Positions 20,134 through 29,065 of a stretch of DNA of 64,000 nt are shown one piece after another. The stretch is from positions 62,001 through 126,000 of the forward strand of contig NZ_CABVGX010000003.1 of the NCBI RefSeq assembly GCF_902497625.1, read 5' to 3'. The number at the start of each line of letters is the position of its first letter. The first letter of the stretch is position 1. The stretch is from Pseudomonas fluorescens. GTDB taxonomy: Bacteria > Pseudomonadota > Gammaproteobacteria > Pseudomonadales > Pseudomonadaceae. The position numbers were made by a program, and so were the translations under genes. The notes below the pieces were generated by a model that did not search any database, was not told where the DNA came from, and was given only the letters and a program-made list of their open reading frames with translations.

Positions 20134-20159
20134 AAAACGCCGCTCGATTGAGCGGCGTT
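20134..20159 (-). terminator. Terminator of obg
   Basis: The perfect stem AACGCCGCTC-GATT-GAGCGGCGTT is followed on the minus strand by TTTTAG. It separates obg from proB, which lies downstream on the same strand. Confidence 0.85.
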
Positions 20160-20177
20160 CAAGTTTATCGCAACGAA

Positions 20178-21416
<1,239 letters not shown>

Positions 21417-21551
21417 TCATACGGACGAGCCGAGAAAAATCCAGACATAAGACTCTTGCAAAAATGAGCGCAGCGACCTCAATCAACGACCGCAAATCCA
21501 GCGCTGGAGCCCATTACAAACAGCTTTGCAAGAGACTCACCCCACAAACGA

Positions 21552-21580
21552 AAAAGCCCCGTCGCGAGACAGGGCTTTTC
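21552..21580 (-). terminator. Terminator of rplU-rpmA
   Basis: On the minus strand the hairpin AAAAGCCCTGTC-TCGC-GACGGGGCTTTTT begins about 15 bases after the rpmA stop. Confidence 0.88.
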
Positions 21581-21594
21581 CAGCAACTACGCAA

Positions 21595-21870
21595 TTATGC
21601 CGCGACGACTTCAGTCTTCGGGACAATGCTTACGTAACGGCGGTTGAAAGCGCCTTTTACTTCGAACTTGATCACGCCGTCGATTTTAGCGAACAGAGTG
21701 TGATCTTTGCCCATGCCAACGCCGTAGCCAGCGTGGAATTGGGTGCCGCGCTGACGCACGATGATGTTGCCCGGAATGATAACCTGGCCGCCATACATCT
21801 TCACGCCAAGGCGTTTGGCTTCTGAGTCGCGACCGTTACGGGTACTACCACCAGCTTTTTTGTGTGCCAT
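21595..21870 (-). CDS. rpmA: 50S ribosomal protein L27
   Basis: A 91-residue basic protein with the L27 start [17 protein letters not shown] and the conserved [17 protein letters not shown]. It supports peptidyl-transfer at the A and P sites. It follows rplU after 34 bases and ends in a strong terminator. A clear ribosome site (AGGAG) precedes the start. Confidence 0.97.
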   Translation of the reverse strand: MAHKKAGGSTRNGRDSEAKRLGVKMYGGQVIIPGNIIVRQRGTQFHAGYGVGMGKDHTLFAKIDGVIKFEVKGAFNRRYVSIVPKTEVVAA

Positions 21871-21904
21871 GAGTCAATTCTCCTAGTGAGGAATTAGGCT
21901 GAAA

Positions 21905-22219
21905 TTAAGCCTGAATACCGGTGATTTTGATCTCGGTGTACCACTGGCGGTGGCCCATACGCTTCATGTGGTGCTTACGACGACGGAACTTGATGATGCG
22001 GACTTTATCGTGACGACCTTGGGAGATCACTTCAGCCACAACGGTAGCGCCAGCAACAACTGGAGCGCCGATGTTCACGTCATCGCCATTGGCGACCAAC
22101 AGAACGCGATCGAAAGTAACGGATTCGCCGGTAGCGATTTCCAGTTTTTCGATCTTCAGGTATTCACCTGGGGCGACCTTGTATTGCTTGCCACCAGTAA
22201 CAATTACTGCGTACGACAT
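21905..22219 (-). CDS. rplU: 50S ribosomal protein L21
   Basis: A 104-residue protein with N-terminus [21 protein letters not shown] and the basic RNA-binding stretch [13 protein letters not shown]. It is the first gene of the rplU-rpmA operon, divergent from ispB. Start 22219 is chosen by family; the frame continues to 22279 without homology. The promoter should lie in 22220-22459. Confidence 0.97.
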   Translation of the reverse strand: MSYAVIVTGGKQYKVAPGEYLKIEKLEIATGESVTFDRVLLVANGDDVNIGAPVVAGATVVAEVISQGRHDKVRIIKFRRRKHHMKRMGHRQWYTEIKITGIQA

Positions 22220-22459
22220 GGTATTTCTCCGATAATCCTGCTCACCCAGCTCTTTATAGGAAGAGGTATTGGCTGGCATGGCTGCATAAGGCTGGAAGGC
22301 CTGTCTGCAATTGCGTAAGGCAGGTGCTGCCCAGGAAGTTCAGGGTGCGCGATTGTACGCAAGCTGCCGGGGTGATGCAAGAGGCCGTCCATCGCGCCTT
22401 GACACCCGCCGACGTGGGTCCTAGCATGCCGCGCAACCCTTCTGGAGCAACTGTCGCTG

Positions 22460-23428
22460 ATGCAACCCCAAGCTTTCTACCGCACGGTGGCGGACGATTT
22501 TAGCGCCGTCGACGGCATCATCAAGAAGCAGCTGACTTCCCGAGTGCCGCTGGTATCGAAAATCGGCGACTACATTACCTCGGCCGGCGGTAAGCGCTTG
22601 CGTCCTTTATTGGTGCTGCTGTGCGGCAAGGCCCTCGGTCGCGAAGGCGATGATTTGCGTCTGCTGGCCGCAACCATCGAGTTCCTGCACACCGCCACCC
22701 TGTTGCACGACGACGTGGTCGACATGTCCGGCATGCGCCGTGGCCGCTCCACTGCCAACGCCATGTGGGGCAACGCGCCCAGCGTGCTGGTAGGCGACTT
22801 CCTGTATTCGCGCTCTTTCGAAATGATGGTCGAGCTAGGCTCGATGCCAGTGATGAAAATCCTTTCGCAAGCCACGCGCATCATTGCAGAAGGCGAAGTG
22901 CTGCAGCTGTCCAAGGTTCGCGACGCCAGCACCACCGAAGAAACCTATATGGAAGTCATCCGCGGCAAGACGGCGATGCTGTTCGAGGCCTCGACCCACA
23001 GCGCCGCGGCCCTATGCGAAGCGACGCCGGAACAGGCGGAAGCACTGCGCACCTTCGGCGACCACCTCGGCGTCGCTTTCCAGCTGGTCGACGACCTGCT
23101 CGACTACAAGGGCGACGCGGAGACTCTGGGCAAGAACGTGGGTGACGATCTGGCCGAAGGCAAGCCGACCCTGCCGCTGATTTTCACCATGCGTGAAGGC
23201 ACGCCGGAACAAGCGGCGCTGGTGCGCAAGGCGATCCAGAAAGGCGGGATCGAGGACCTGGAAAGTATTCGCGAAGCCGTTGAAGCGTCCGGCTCGCTGG
23301 AATACACCGCTCAATTGGCCCGTGATTATGTGGCCCGCGCCATCAAATGCCTCGATGCCCTGCCGGCCAGCGAATATCGCGATGCGTTGGTCGAGTTGAG
23401 TGAGTTTGCGGTCGCGCGCACTCACTAA
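22460..23428 (+). CDS. ispB: Polyprenyl diphosphate synthase (octaprenyl/nonaprenyl)
   Basis: A 322-residue all-helical trans-prenyltransferase. The two aspartate-rich motifs are DDVVD at 84-88 and DDLLD at 211-215; GGKRLRPLL is the diphosphate-binding segment. It makes the isoprenoid side chain of ubiquinone, which is UQ-9 in pseudomonads, so the product is probably nonaprenyl diphosphate. It is divergent from rplU, as in other gammaproteobacteria. A tandem REP duplication follows directly after the stop. Confidence 0.94.
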   Translation: MQPQAFYRTVADDFSAVDGIIKKQLTSRVPLVSKIGDYITSAGGKRLRPLLVLLCGKALGREGDDLRLLAATIEFLHTATLLHDDVVDMSGMRRGRSTANAMWGNAPSVLVGDFLYSRSFEMMVELGSMPVMKILSQATRIIAEGEVLQLSKVRDASTTEETYMEVIRGKTAMLFEASTHSAAALCEATPEQAEALRTFGDHLGVAFQLVDDLLDYKGDAETLGKNVGDDLAEGKPTLPLIFTMREGTPEQAALVRKAIQKGGIEDLESIREAVEASGSLEYTAQLARDYVARAIKCLDALPASEYRDALVELSEFAVARTH

Positions 23429-23429
23429 A

Positions 23430-23628
23430 GCGACATCCATGTGGGAGCGGGCCTGTGGCGAGGGGGCTTGCCCCCGTTGGGTCGCAAAGCGGCCCCCAAC
23501 ATTCAAGATCAAACCGCATGCGGTGGATGCGACATCCATGTGGGGAGCGGGCCTGTGGCGAGGGGGCTTGCCCCCGTTGGGTCGCAAAGCGGCCCCCAAC
23601 ATTCAAGATCAAACCGCATGCGGTGGAT
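23430..23628 (+). repeat. Tandem 99/100-bp duplication containing REP
   Basis: Two head-to-tail copies, 23430-23528 (99 bases) and 23529-23628 (100 bases), are identical except for one extra G in the second (GTGGGGAGC against GTGGGAGC). Each holds a REP core (GTGGCGAGGGGGCTTGCCCC) and an arm GGGTCGCAAAGCGGCCCCC. A degenerate REP copy continues to about 23720. Together they fill the 374-base gap between ispB and the zinc-ribbon gene. Confidence 0.95.
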
Positions 23629-23802
23629 TGACGACTGCTTCGCAGCCGAACGGGGCGATGCGGCGCTCCGACAAGCCCCTCGCCACAGGCAAGTGTCCTC
23701 GCCACAAACCCGCACCCGCAGGTATCTCAGCGCCACGCCCTTTCGCACCTAAATCCCTATACAATGTGCGACTTTTAGCGATCCTCAAACCAAGGAGCTT
23801 TA

Positions 23803-24144
23803 GTGAGCACGTTGCCACCCTGCCCGAAATGCAATTCCGAATACACCTACGAAGACGGCGCACAGCTGATCTGCCCGGAGTGCGCCCACGAGTGGTCCGC
23901 CACTGGCGAGGCTGAAGTGGCGTCTGATGACGCCGTGAAAAAGGATTCGGTGGGCAACGTCCTGCAAGACGGAGATACCATTACCGTGATCAAGGACCTC
24001 AAGGTCAAAGGCACGTCGCTGGTGGTCAAGGTCGGCACCAAGGTCAAGAATATCCGTCTGTGTGACGGCGATCACGATATCGACTGCAAGATCGACGGCA
24101 TCGGTCCGATGAAACTCAAATCCGAGTTTGTCAGAAAAGTCTAA
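23803..24144 (+). CDS. yjdM: Zinc-ribbon protein YjdM (PhnA family)
   Basis: A 113-residue protein. An N-terminal zinc ribbon has Cys7, Cys10, Cys24 and Cys27 (CPKC...CPEC); the C-terminal SH3-like domain contains [20 protein letters not shown]. It is named PhnA/YjdM by family, but no role in phosphonate breakdown is proven for these homologues. GTG start with an AAGGAG ribosome site. It stands alone with no partner gene. Confidence 0.88.
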   Translation: MSTLPPCPKCNSEYTYEDGAQLICPECAHEWSATGEAEVASDDAVKKDSVGNVLQDGDTITVIKDLKVKGTSLVVKVGTKVKNIRLCDGDHDIDCKIDGIGPMKLKSEFVRKV

Positions 24145-24303
24145 ACCTGCTGTACGCCATCCCGCTCCCGGCGTGGGATGGTGCTTCACCCTTCCCCGCT
24201 TAGCCCCGCATTGCCTCGCAGTAGCCAAACGCCAGCCATTTTGACCTTACGCAGCCTTTTCCCTGAAAAAAACACAAACTGCCAATAGGCCCTTGCTATT
24301 TGA

Positions 24304-24324
24304 TGAATAAGAATTATTCTCATT
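24304..24324 (+). promoter_or_regulatory. Probable Fur box
   Basis: TGAATAAGAATTATTCTCATT contains the perfect inverted repeat GAATAA-GAA-TTATTC and looks like Pseudomonas Fur-binding sites. It ends 26 bases before the start of the next gene, where bound Fur would block transcription under iron-replete conditions. Confidence 0.7.
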
Positions 24325-24350
24325 GAAACCAATCAATGGAGATGAGACCC

Positions 24351-24608
24351 ATGACTTATTTGATCGATGCCTGGCTGGATCGCCCACACCCCTACCTCAG
24401 GATCCTGCATCGAGAAACCGGGGAGGTGTGTGCCGTACTTGAAGAGGAAGCCTTGAACGAGTTGCAGGATCAGGGTGACCTCGACGTCAATGGCTTGAGT
24501 TCCAGTGAGCCGGTGGTGCTCAAGGAACTGGTGCGCAATTTGTTTTTGTTCTGCTACGCCCGGGCGTTGCGACCAACGAGCGATCTGAATCATAAGATCG
24601 AACTATGA
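24351..24608 (+). CDS. Small conserved protein, probably iron-regulated
   Basis: An 85-residue cytoplasmic protein with no motif I recognise (starts MTYLIDAWLDRPHPYLRIL; central EEEALNELQDQGDLDVNGL). It resembles the P. aeruginosa protein encoded at the same place (PA4570), which I recall as induced by iron starvation but cannot check. The start at 24351 is preferred to an in-frame Met five codons upstream (24336) because of the GGAGATGAG ribosome site. A Fur-type operator stands immediately upstream. Confidence 0.8.
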   Translation: MTYLIDAWLDRPHPYLRILHRETGEVCAVLEEEALNELQDQGDLDVNGLSSSEPVVLKELVRNLFLFCYARALRPTSDLNHKIEL

Positions 24609-24624
24609 AATACCGCAAAAAACT

Positions 24625-24711
24625 GTGGAGCTAGCCTGCTCGCGATGGCTGACCAACATTCAACATCTCTGTCGACTGTTTTGCCGCTATCGCGAGCAGG
24701 CTCGCTCACAC
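24625..24711. repeat. REP pair, CCTGCTCGCGA family
   Basis: Inverted arms GAGCTAGCCTGCTCGCGATGGC and GCTATCGCGAGCAGGCTCGC lie between two convergent genes, where the pair may act as terminator. Confidence 0.75.
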
Positions 24712-24740
24712 ATTAGCCCGACGTGAGAACGGGCCAGGCA

Positions 24741-25358
24741 TTACAAAACGTCGAGCAGCTCGACGTCGAACACCAGAACGCTGTGCGGCGGGATGCTGCC
24801 AACGCCTTGAGCGCCGTAAGCCAGCTCGCTCGGCACGTACAAACGCCATTTGCTGCCGGCGTTCATCAGTTGCAGGGCTTCGGTCCAGCCGGCAATGACG
24901 CCGCCAACCGGGAATTCTGCTGGCTGACCGCGATCGTAGGAGCTGTCGAATACAGTGCCGTCGATCAGAGTGCCGTGATAGTGCGTGCGTACGGTATCTT
25001 CACGGGAAGGCTTGGCGCCTTCGCCAGCGGTCAGCACTTCGAACTGCAGGCCGGAAGCCAGAGTGGTGATGCCGTCACGCTTGGCGTTTTCAGCCAGGAA
25101 CGCCAGACCTTCGCCAGCCGCCGCTTCAGCCTTTGCAGCCGCTTCAGCCTGCATGATTTCGCGAATGACCTTGAAGCTTGCGGACATTTCTTCCTGACCC
25201 ACCCGGCTTGGCTTGCCGGCGAACGCGTCGGTCAGACCTGCCAGAATCGCGTCAAGGTTAACGCCCGGTGGTGGGTTGTCGCGCAGCTGGTCGCCCAACT
25301 GACGGCCAATGCCGTAGCTGACGCGGGTTTCGTCGGTGGACAGATTTACTTCGGACAT
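24741..25358 (-). CDS. fklB: FKBP-type peptidyl-prolyl isomerase FklB
   Basis: A 205-residue Mip/FklB-type isomerase. The N-terminal dimerisation region is helical (ETRVSYGIGRQLGDQL); the C-terminal FKBP domain has GTVFDSSYDRGQPAEFPV, VIAGWTEALQLM and IPPHSVLVFDVELLDV. No signal peptide is present, which suggests a cytoplasmic location in contrast to FkpA or Mip. Start 25358 (MSEVNLST) is chosen by family; the frame runs to 25625 across non-homologous sequence. Confidence 0.92.
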   Translation of the reverse strand: MSEVNLSTDETRVSYGIGRQLGDQLRDNPPPGVNLDAILAGLTDAFAGKPSRVGQEEMSASFKVIREIMQAEAAAKAEAAAGEGLAFLAENAKRDGITTLASGLQFEVLTAGEGAKPSREDTVRTHYHGTLIDGTVFDSSYDRGQPAEFPVGGVIAGWTEALQLMNAGSKWRLYVPSELAYGAQGVGSIPPHSVLVFDVELLDVL

Positions 25359-25485
25359 GAAAGTGCTCCGCTGTGCGGACGGCCCGGGAACTTGCCGTGC
25401 GTGCACAGCCCGTCCCGGAGCGCCCGGAACCAAAAAGGGCCAGCAGACTAGCACAGATGCCGTCGCGTTGATCAGAGCGCCAGCG

Positions 25486-25791
25486 TTACCTGGCAGACCG
25501 GAAGGCGATTGGCACCTTAAGGCTTTCGCCCGCGCTGGCGCCGAGCCCACACATTTCGTCATGCACCGAGGTATGCACCAGGTTGAATTGCACTTCGGCG
25601 CATGCGTGCAGCACTTCCCGCGCATGCTCGACCGAACGCAAGTGGAACGCCTCGCCCCGGGCGTCGCTCAATGGATACGCCGCGCCATGCATGCGCGCCT
25701 CCAGCAAATAAATTCCGCCTTCCATCGAGATCAAATTCAGCTCATCGACCTTGCCGGCGATGGTATAGGCATTCAACTCTTGCAGATTCAT
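25486..25791 (-). CDS. Conserved hypothetical protein, DUF6482-like
   Basis: A 101-residue soluble protein beginning MNLQELNAYTIAGKVDELNLI, with the segment GGIYLLEARM and a C-terminal half rich in His and Cys. It resembles the small DUF6482 family found in pseudomonads; function unknown. It stands between fklB and the yqhA-like gene on the same strand, with over 100 bases on each side, so it is probably transcribed alone. Confidence 0.7.
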   Translation of the reverse strand: MNLQELNAYTIAGKVDELNLISMEGGIYLLEARMHGAAYPLSDARGEAFHLRSVEHAREVLHACAEVQFNLVHTSVHDEMCGLGASAGESLKVPIAFRSAR

Positions 25792-25913
25792 GAAAACACC
25801 CCACGCTGTCGCGAGACCGTATCCTTACAGGGATAGGCTTCGGCGCATCAAAGCACAAGCGGCAAATCACACCGCTCGTCTGGTTGCGCCATGGCGCGCC
25901 AGCCGCATCAGGG

Positions 25914-26402
25914 TCAGTGCTTGGTCAGCTTGTCCAGGTAACCCATGGCGAACGCCGACACCACAAACGTCATGTGGATGATCACATACCACTTCAAATG
26001 TTCAGGATCGACATTCTTGGCGTCCATGAAAATCCGCAGCAAGTGGATCGAAGAAATCGCCACGATGGACGCCGCGACCTTCATCTTCAACGAAGACGAG
26101 TCCATGGTGCCCAGCCAGTTGAGTTTTTCCTTGCTGTCGTCGATATCCAGTTGCGAAACGAAGTTTTCGTAACCGGATATCATCACCATCACCAGAAGAC
26201 CACCCACCAACGCCATGTCGATCAGCGACAACAGCACCAGAATCAGGTCGGATTCGGCCATTGAGAAGACGTTGGGTATGACGTGGAAAACTTCCTGAAA
26301 GAATTTCAGCGCCAGCGCCAACAGACCCAGCGATAGGCCGAAGTAGATCGGCGCCAGCAGCCAGCGGGAGGCGTACATTGCGTTTTCGATAAAGCGTTCC
26401 AT
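25914..26402 (-). CDS. UPF0114/YqhA-family inner-membrane protein
   Basis: A 162-residue protein with four predicted membrane helices ([76 protein letters not shown]). The segment [12 protein letters not shown] and the start [20 protein letters not shown] are typical of UPF0114. The role of the family is unknown. It is divergent from the lipoprotein gene that follows. Confidence 0.88.
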   Translation of the reverse strand: MERFIENAMYASRWLLAPIYFGLSLGLLALALKFFQEVFHVIPNVFSMAESDLILVLLSLIDMALVGGLLVMVMISGYENFVSQLDIDDSKEKLNWLGTMDSSSLKMKVAASIVAISSIHLLRIFMDAKNVDPEHLKWYVIIHMTFVVSAFAMGYLDKLTKH

Positions 26403-26573
26403 TGAATCTCACACGTTGGCTGAAAATGGACGCGAGTATACCAGTCACCTGCCCCTGGCCAGAAGCAACCGGCAACAAGCGGAAAATCCGTAGCCTGCGC
26501 GTGTGTGACGAAGTCTTTCTGCTAGTGTCCCACTCACTGACACTTCAGCGATATCGGACAGGAAAACTGGATA

Positions 26574-28403
26574 ATGGATGTGCGATTGCCTTTAACGAGC
26601 GCCGGAATCTGCATGGCGCTGCTGATGAGCGGCTGCTCGCCCAGCGATGAGAAACGTCAGGTCAGCCTGGACGAAAAAACCGTGCAGTTCGAGCAGTCAG
26701 TGAATGCGATAGAGGATCCGCAGCTTCGGACCGCCGTGGCAGAACTTGGCGGTTCACTGTTACTGCTCGAACGGGCACAACTCAAGCTGGACAGCAAACC
26801 GGTAGAAACCGAGTACAGCGAAGACGTCCTGGCAGTGCTCAAGCATTACCCCACGCCGCAAGCGCTGGTCGACACCTTCATCAACGGTCTGTTGGTGCTG
26901 CACAAGGATTCCAGTTCCGATTACCTGACAGACCTGCAACCGGTTTACCCTTTCAGCTTCAACATTCCGGATACCTTTTTGTTTCCCCATGGCCTGGAAT
27001 GGCAGTCAGTAATTCTCAGCGACCAGCGTGTTATCCCGTTCCAGCCGGAGTGGTCGGAAACCGATCCCGGGATTCAGTTGAGCCCGTCCAGTTCAAACCT
27101 GACCCATCCGGACGACCTGACGGTGACCTACCCCTTCATCGATGGTCTGGACGTGGACAACAAACACCAGCCACAACCGGTCAGCCTGCAGGGCAAAGTG
27201 GAAGTGATCGCACCGCGTCGTCTCTACAGCTTCGACCTGAGTAAAAAGGATGTCGGCCAGACCCGCACCAATGACAACCTCAGCGTCACTTTGCTAAAAC
27301 TGGAAAGCAATTATGCCGAAATAGAGTTTCACAACAGCCTGCCGCTGGCCACCGAAGTCGCCGACACGCCGCTCAATCCGCTGATCGTTCAGGCCAGGGA
27401 CAACACCGGACAATTTCTCGCGCGCTCTGGCGCCATCAATGAAACCCCGGCGCAGATCGCCTTCTATGAAAAACAGCTGGCAAAACTGCAGGCGCAAAAA
27501 ACCTGGAGCGAGACGTTGGCGAATCAGTTGAAGGAAGAGCAACGGAGCTTCGACCAACAGCAGGGTAAGCAGTATACGAGGGTTTATTTCAACGGCCCGA
27601 TTGAAACCCTTGAGGTCAGTTTGCTGGATTTCTCGACGGCCACGGTGACGCGCAAAGACCTGGACTTGCCGGTGCGACGCTTCGACCCGCACACCACGCA
27701 AAAAACCGTCGCTCCATTGGCCCTGCCGGTGGTCGTCTACGACGATCAGGCCCCGACCTGGCTCAAAGGTGCGACCTTGAATGAGGAGCAACTGAAAAAG
27801 GGCGTCAACATTCGCCAATCCGTGGAAGATCCAAGCGCCGCGACCATTGAGTTCAGCCACCCGAAAAGCTTCAACGACGAACTGTTGGGCACTGCCCTCA
27901 ACCCTGGTGAGAGCCCGGTGACGTTCTTTACCGGTGATGGCTCCGGCAAGCGCGATGAACCCATTGAGTTGCCCCCGCAAGCCTACGAAGTTGACGCACT
28001 GGCGGGCACCATCACCTACGACCTGAATCTGTTCCCGGACACACCGGCGTTCGCCGTCGGTTCCTTCCCGCTATTTCTGGCCAAGGTCGCCAAGCAAAGT
28101 TTTAGCGTCGATCAATTGCCCCAGGGCCTTGAGATTCGCGACAACGCGCTGGTGATTGACCGCGCACTGTTCCCAGCGCAGGAATGGCGTTTTTTCGCCA
28201 GGGATGACAGCGGAAATTACCTGAAAGAGATTCTGGCCGTCAGTCACGACGCCAGCGCAGAAGGCCCGGCGGTAATGGGCGTGCAGTACTTCTATGGCCA
28301 GCCGACCCGACTGGAAAGCTACCAGCGAACCGACCTCACTACAGTGCAGTATGGATTTGAGCTGAAACTCGACGAGGCTGACCTGAGCAGCCTCGAACCC
28401 TGA
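26574..28403 (+). CDS. Large uncharacterised lipoprotein
   Basis: A 609-residue protein with a lipoprotein signal (ALLMSGC, lipid Cys at residue 21). Residues 35-110 are helical; the rest is mainly beta-strand-rich with repeated short domains (for example FDLSKKDVGQTR and FEVSLLDF-like strands). One coiled-coil-like stretch (about 295-325, rich in Lys, Gln and Glu) lies in the middle. I do not recognise a domain. It is probably anchored in the outer membrane facing the periplasm. It has an AGGA ribosome site and no obvious operon partner; the following gene is convergent. Confidence 0.8.
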   Translation: MDVRLPLTSAGICMALLMSGCSPSDEKRQVSLDEKTVQFEQSVNAIEDPQLRTAVAELGGSLLLLERAQLKLDSKPVETEYSEDVLAVLKHYPTPQALVDTFINGLLVLHKDSSSDYLTDLQPVYPFSFNIPDTFLFPHGLEWQSVILSDQRVIPFQPEWSETDPGIQLSPSSSNLTHPDDLTVTYPFIDGLDVDNKHQPQPVSLQGKVEVIAPRRLYSFDLSKKDVGQTRTNDNLSVTLLKLESNYAEIEFHNSLPLATEVADTPLNPLIVQARDNTGQFLARSGAINETPAQIAFYEKQLAKLQAQKTWSETLANQLKEEQRSFDQQQGKQYTRVYFNGPIETLEVSLLDFSTATVTRKDLDLPVRRFDPHTTQKTVAPLALPVVVYDDQAPTWLKGATLNEEQLKKGVNIRQSVEDPSAATIEFSHPKSFNDELLGTALNPGESPVTFFTGDGSGKRDEPIELPPQAYEVDALAGTITYDLNLFPDTPAFAVGSFPLFLAKVAKQSFSVDQLPQGLEIRDNALVIDRALFPAQEWRFFARDDSGNYLKEILAVSHDASAEGPAVMGVQYFYGQPTRLESYQRTDLTTVQYGFELKLDEADLSSLEP

Positions 28404-28408
28404 AACCA

Positions 28409-28735
28409 TTACAGTTGAGGCCTGGCACCACGACAACGCCCGCCGTTTATTTCACGCAGTTGCGCCTGCAAGTGCAGGCTCCAGATCTGCGGATCATCGG
28501 CCAATTCGTAGCCGTGCAGGGTCAGGCTCTCAACGATGGTGTCGAGAATGGATTCGGCCACAAACGGCCCGTGAAAAGGGCCTTGGGCTTTGATGGCAGA
28601 CGGTTGCTCGCCGGCCATTCCGGCGGCGAACAGCAAGGTCCACATGCCCGTATCTCCCGCTAAAGGGCGGATGGCACATTCGATCCGGGTTACAAGACCC
28701 AGACATTGACGGGTGAGGCAGAGGTTGCGCGACAT
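28409..28735 (-). CDS. Conserved hypothetical protein
   Basis: A 108-residue protein (start MSRNLCLTRQCLGLVTRIEC; later FHGPFVAESILDTIVESL). It resembles the uncharacterised protein found upstream of the Lon-like gene in P. aeruginosa (PA4575 by my recall). No motif is evident; three Cys lie within the first 20 residues. It is convergent with the lipoprotein gene, with only 5 bases between the ends. Confidence 0.7.
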   Translation of the reverse strand: MSRNLCLTRQCLGLVTRIECAIRPLAGDTGMWTLLFAAGMAGEQPSAIKAQGPFHGPFVAESILDTIVESLTLHGYELADDPQIWSLHLQAQLREINGGRCRGARPQL

Positions 28736-28933
28736 GGCGGCGACCCTCGGTAGATCCGGTATTCAGCCGCCAACGGGGAGGCTGTCTCGATCCAGTGATA
28801 CTGTCGATATCCTTGAGCTGAGAATAGAAGAAAAGTCTGATCCGGACGCCACTTGGCACCAGAAGGCGCCGAATGGTCATTGTGTGAAGTTTGGCGTCAG
28901 AGTGATGGCACTTTCTTGTCATTCACACGAACA

Positions 28934-29042
28934 AATGTGGGAGCGAGCCTGCTCGCGAAAAGGTGTGTCAGTAGACGTTAATGTCGTCTGGTACACCACT
29001 TTCGCGAGCAGGTCGAACCGTCGCACCGCCGCTCCCACAGTG
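28934..29042. repeat. REP pair, one arm interrupted
   Basis: TGTGGGAGCGAGCCTGCTCG at the left and its inverse near 29001-29042 form a REP pair; about 17 extra bases interrupt the right arm between GCGAGCAGG and GCTCCCACA. This is the main content of the 330-base space before the Lon-like gene (which begins on the far side). Confidence 0.75.
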
Positions 29043-29065
29043 GTTGCGATGATCTCAGGTTTGGG

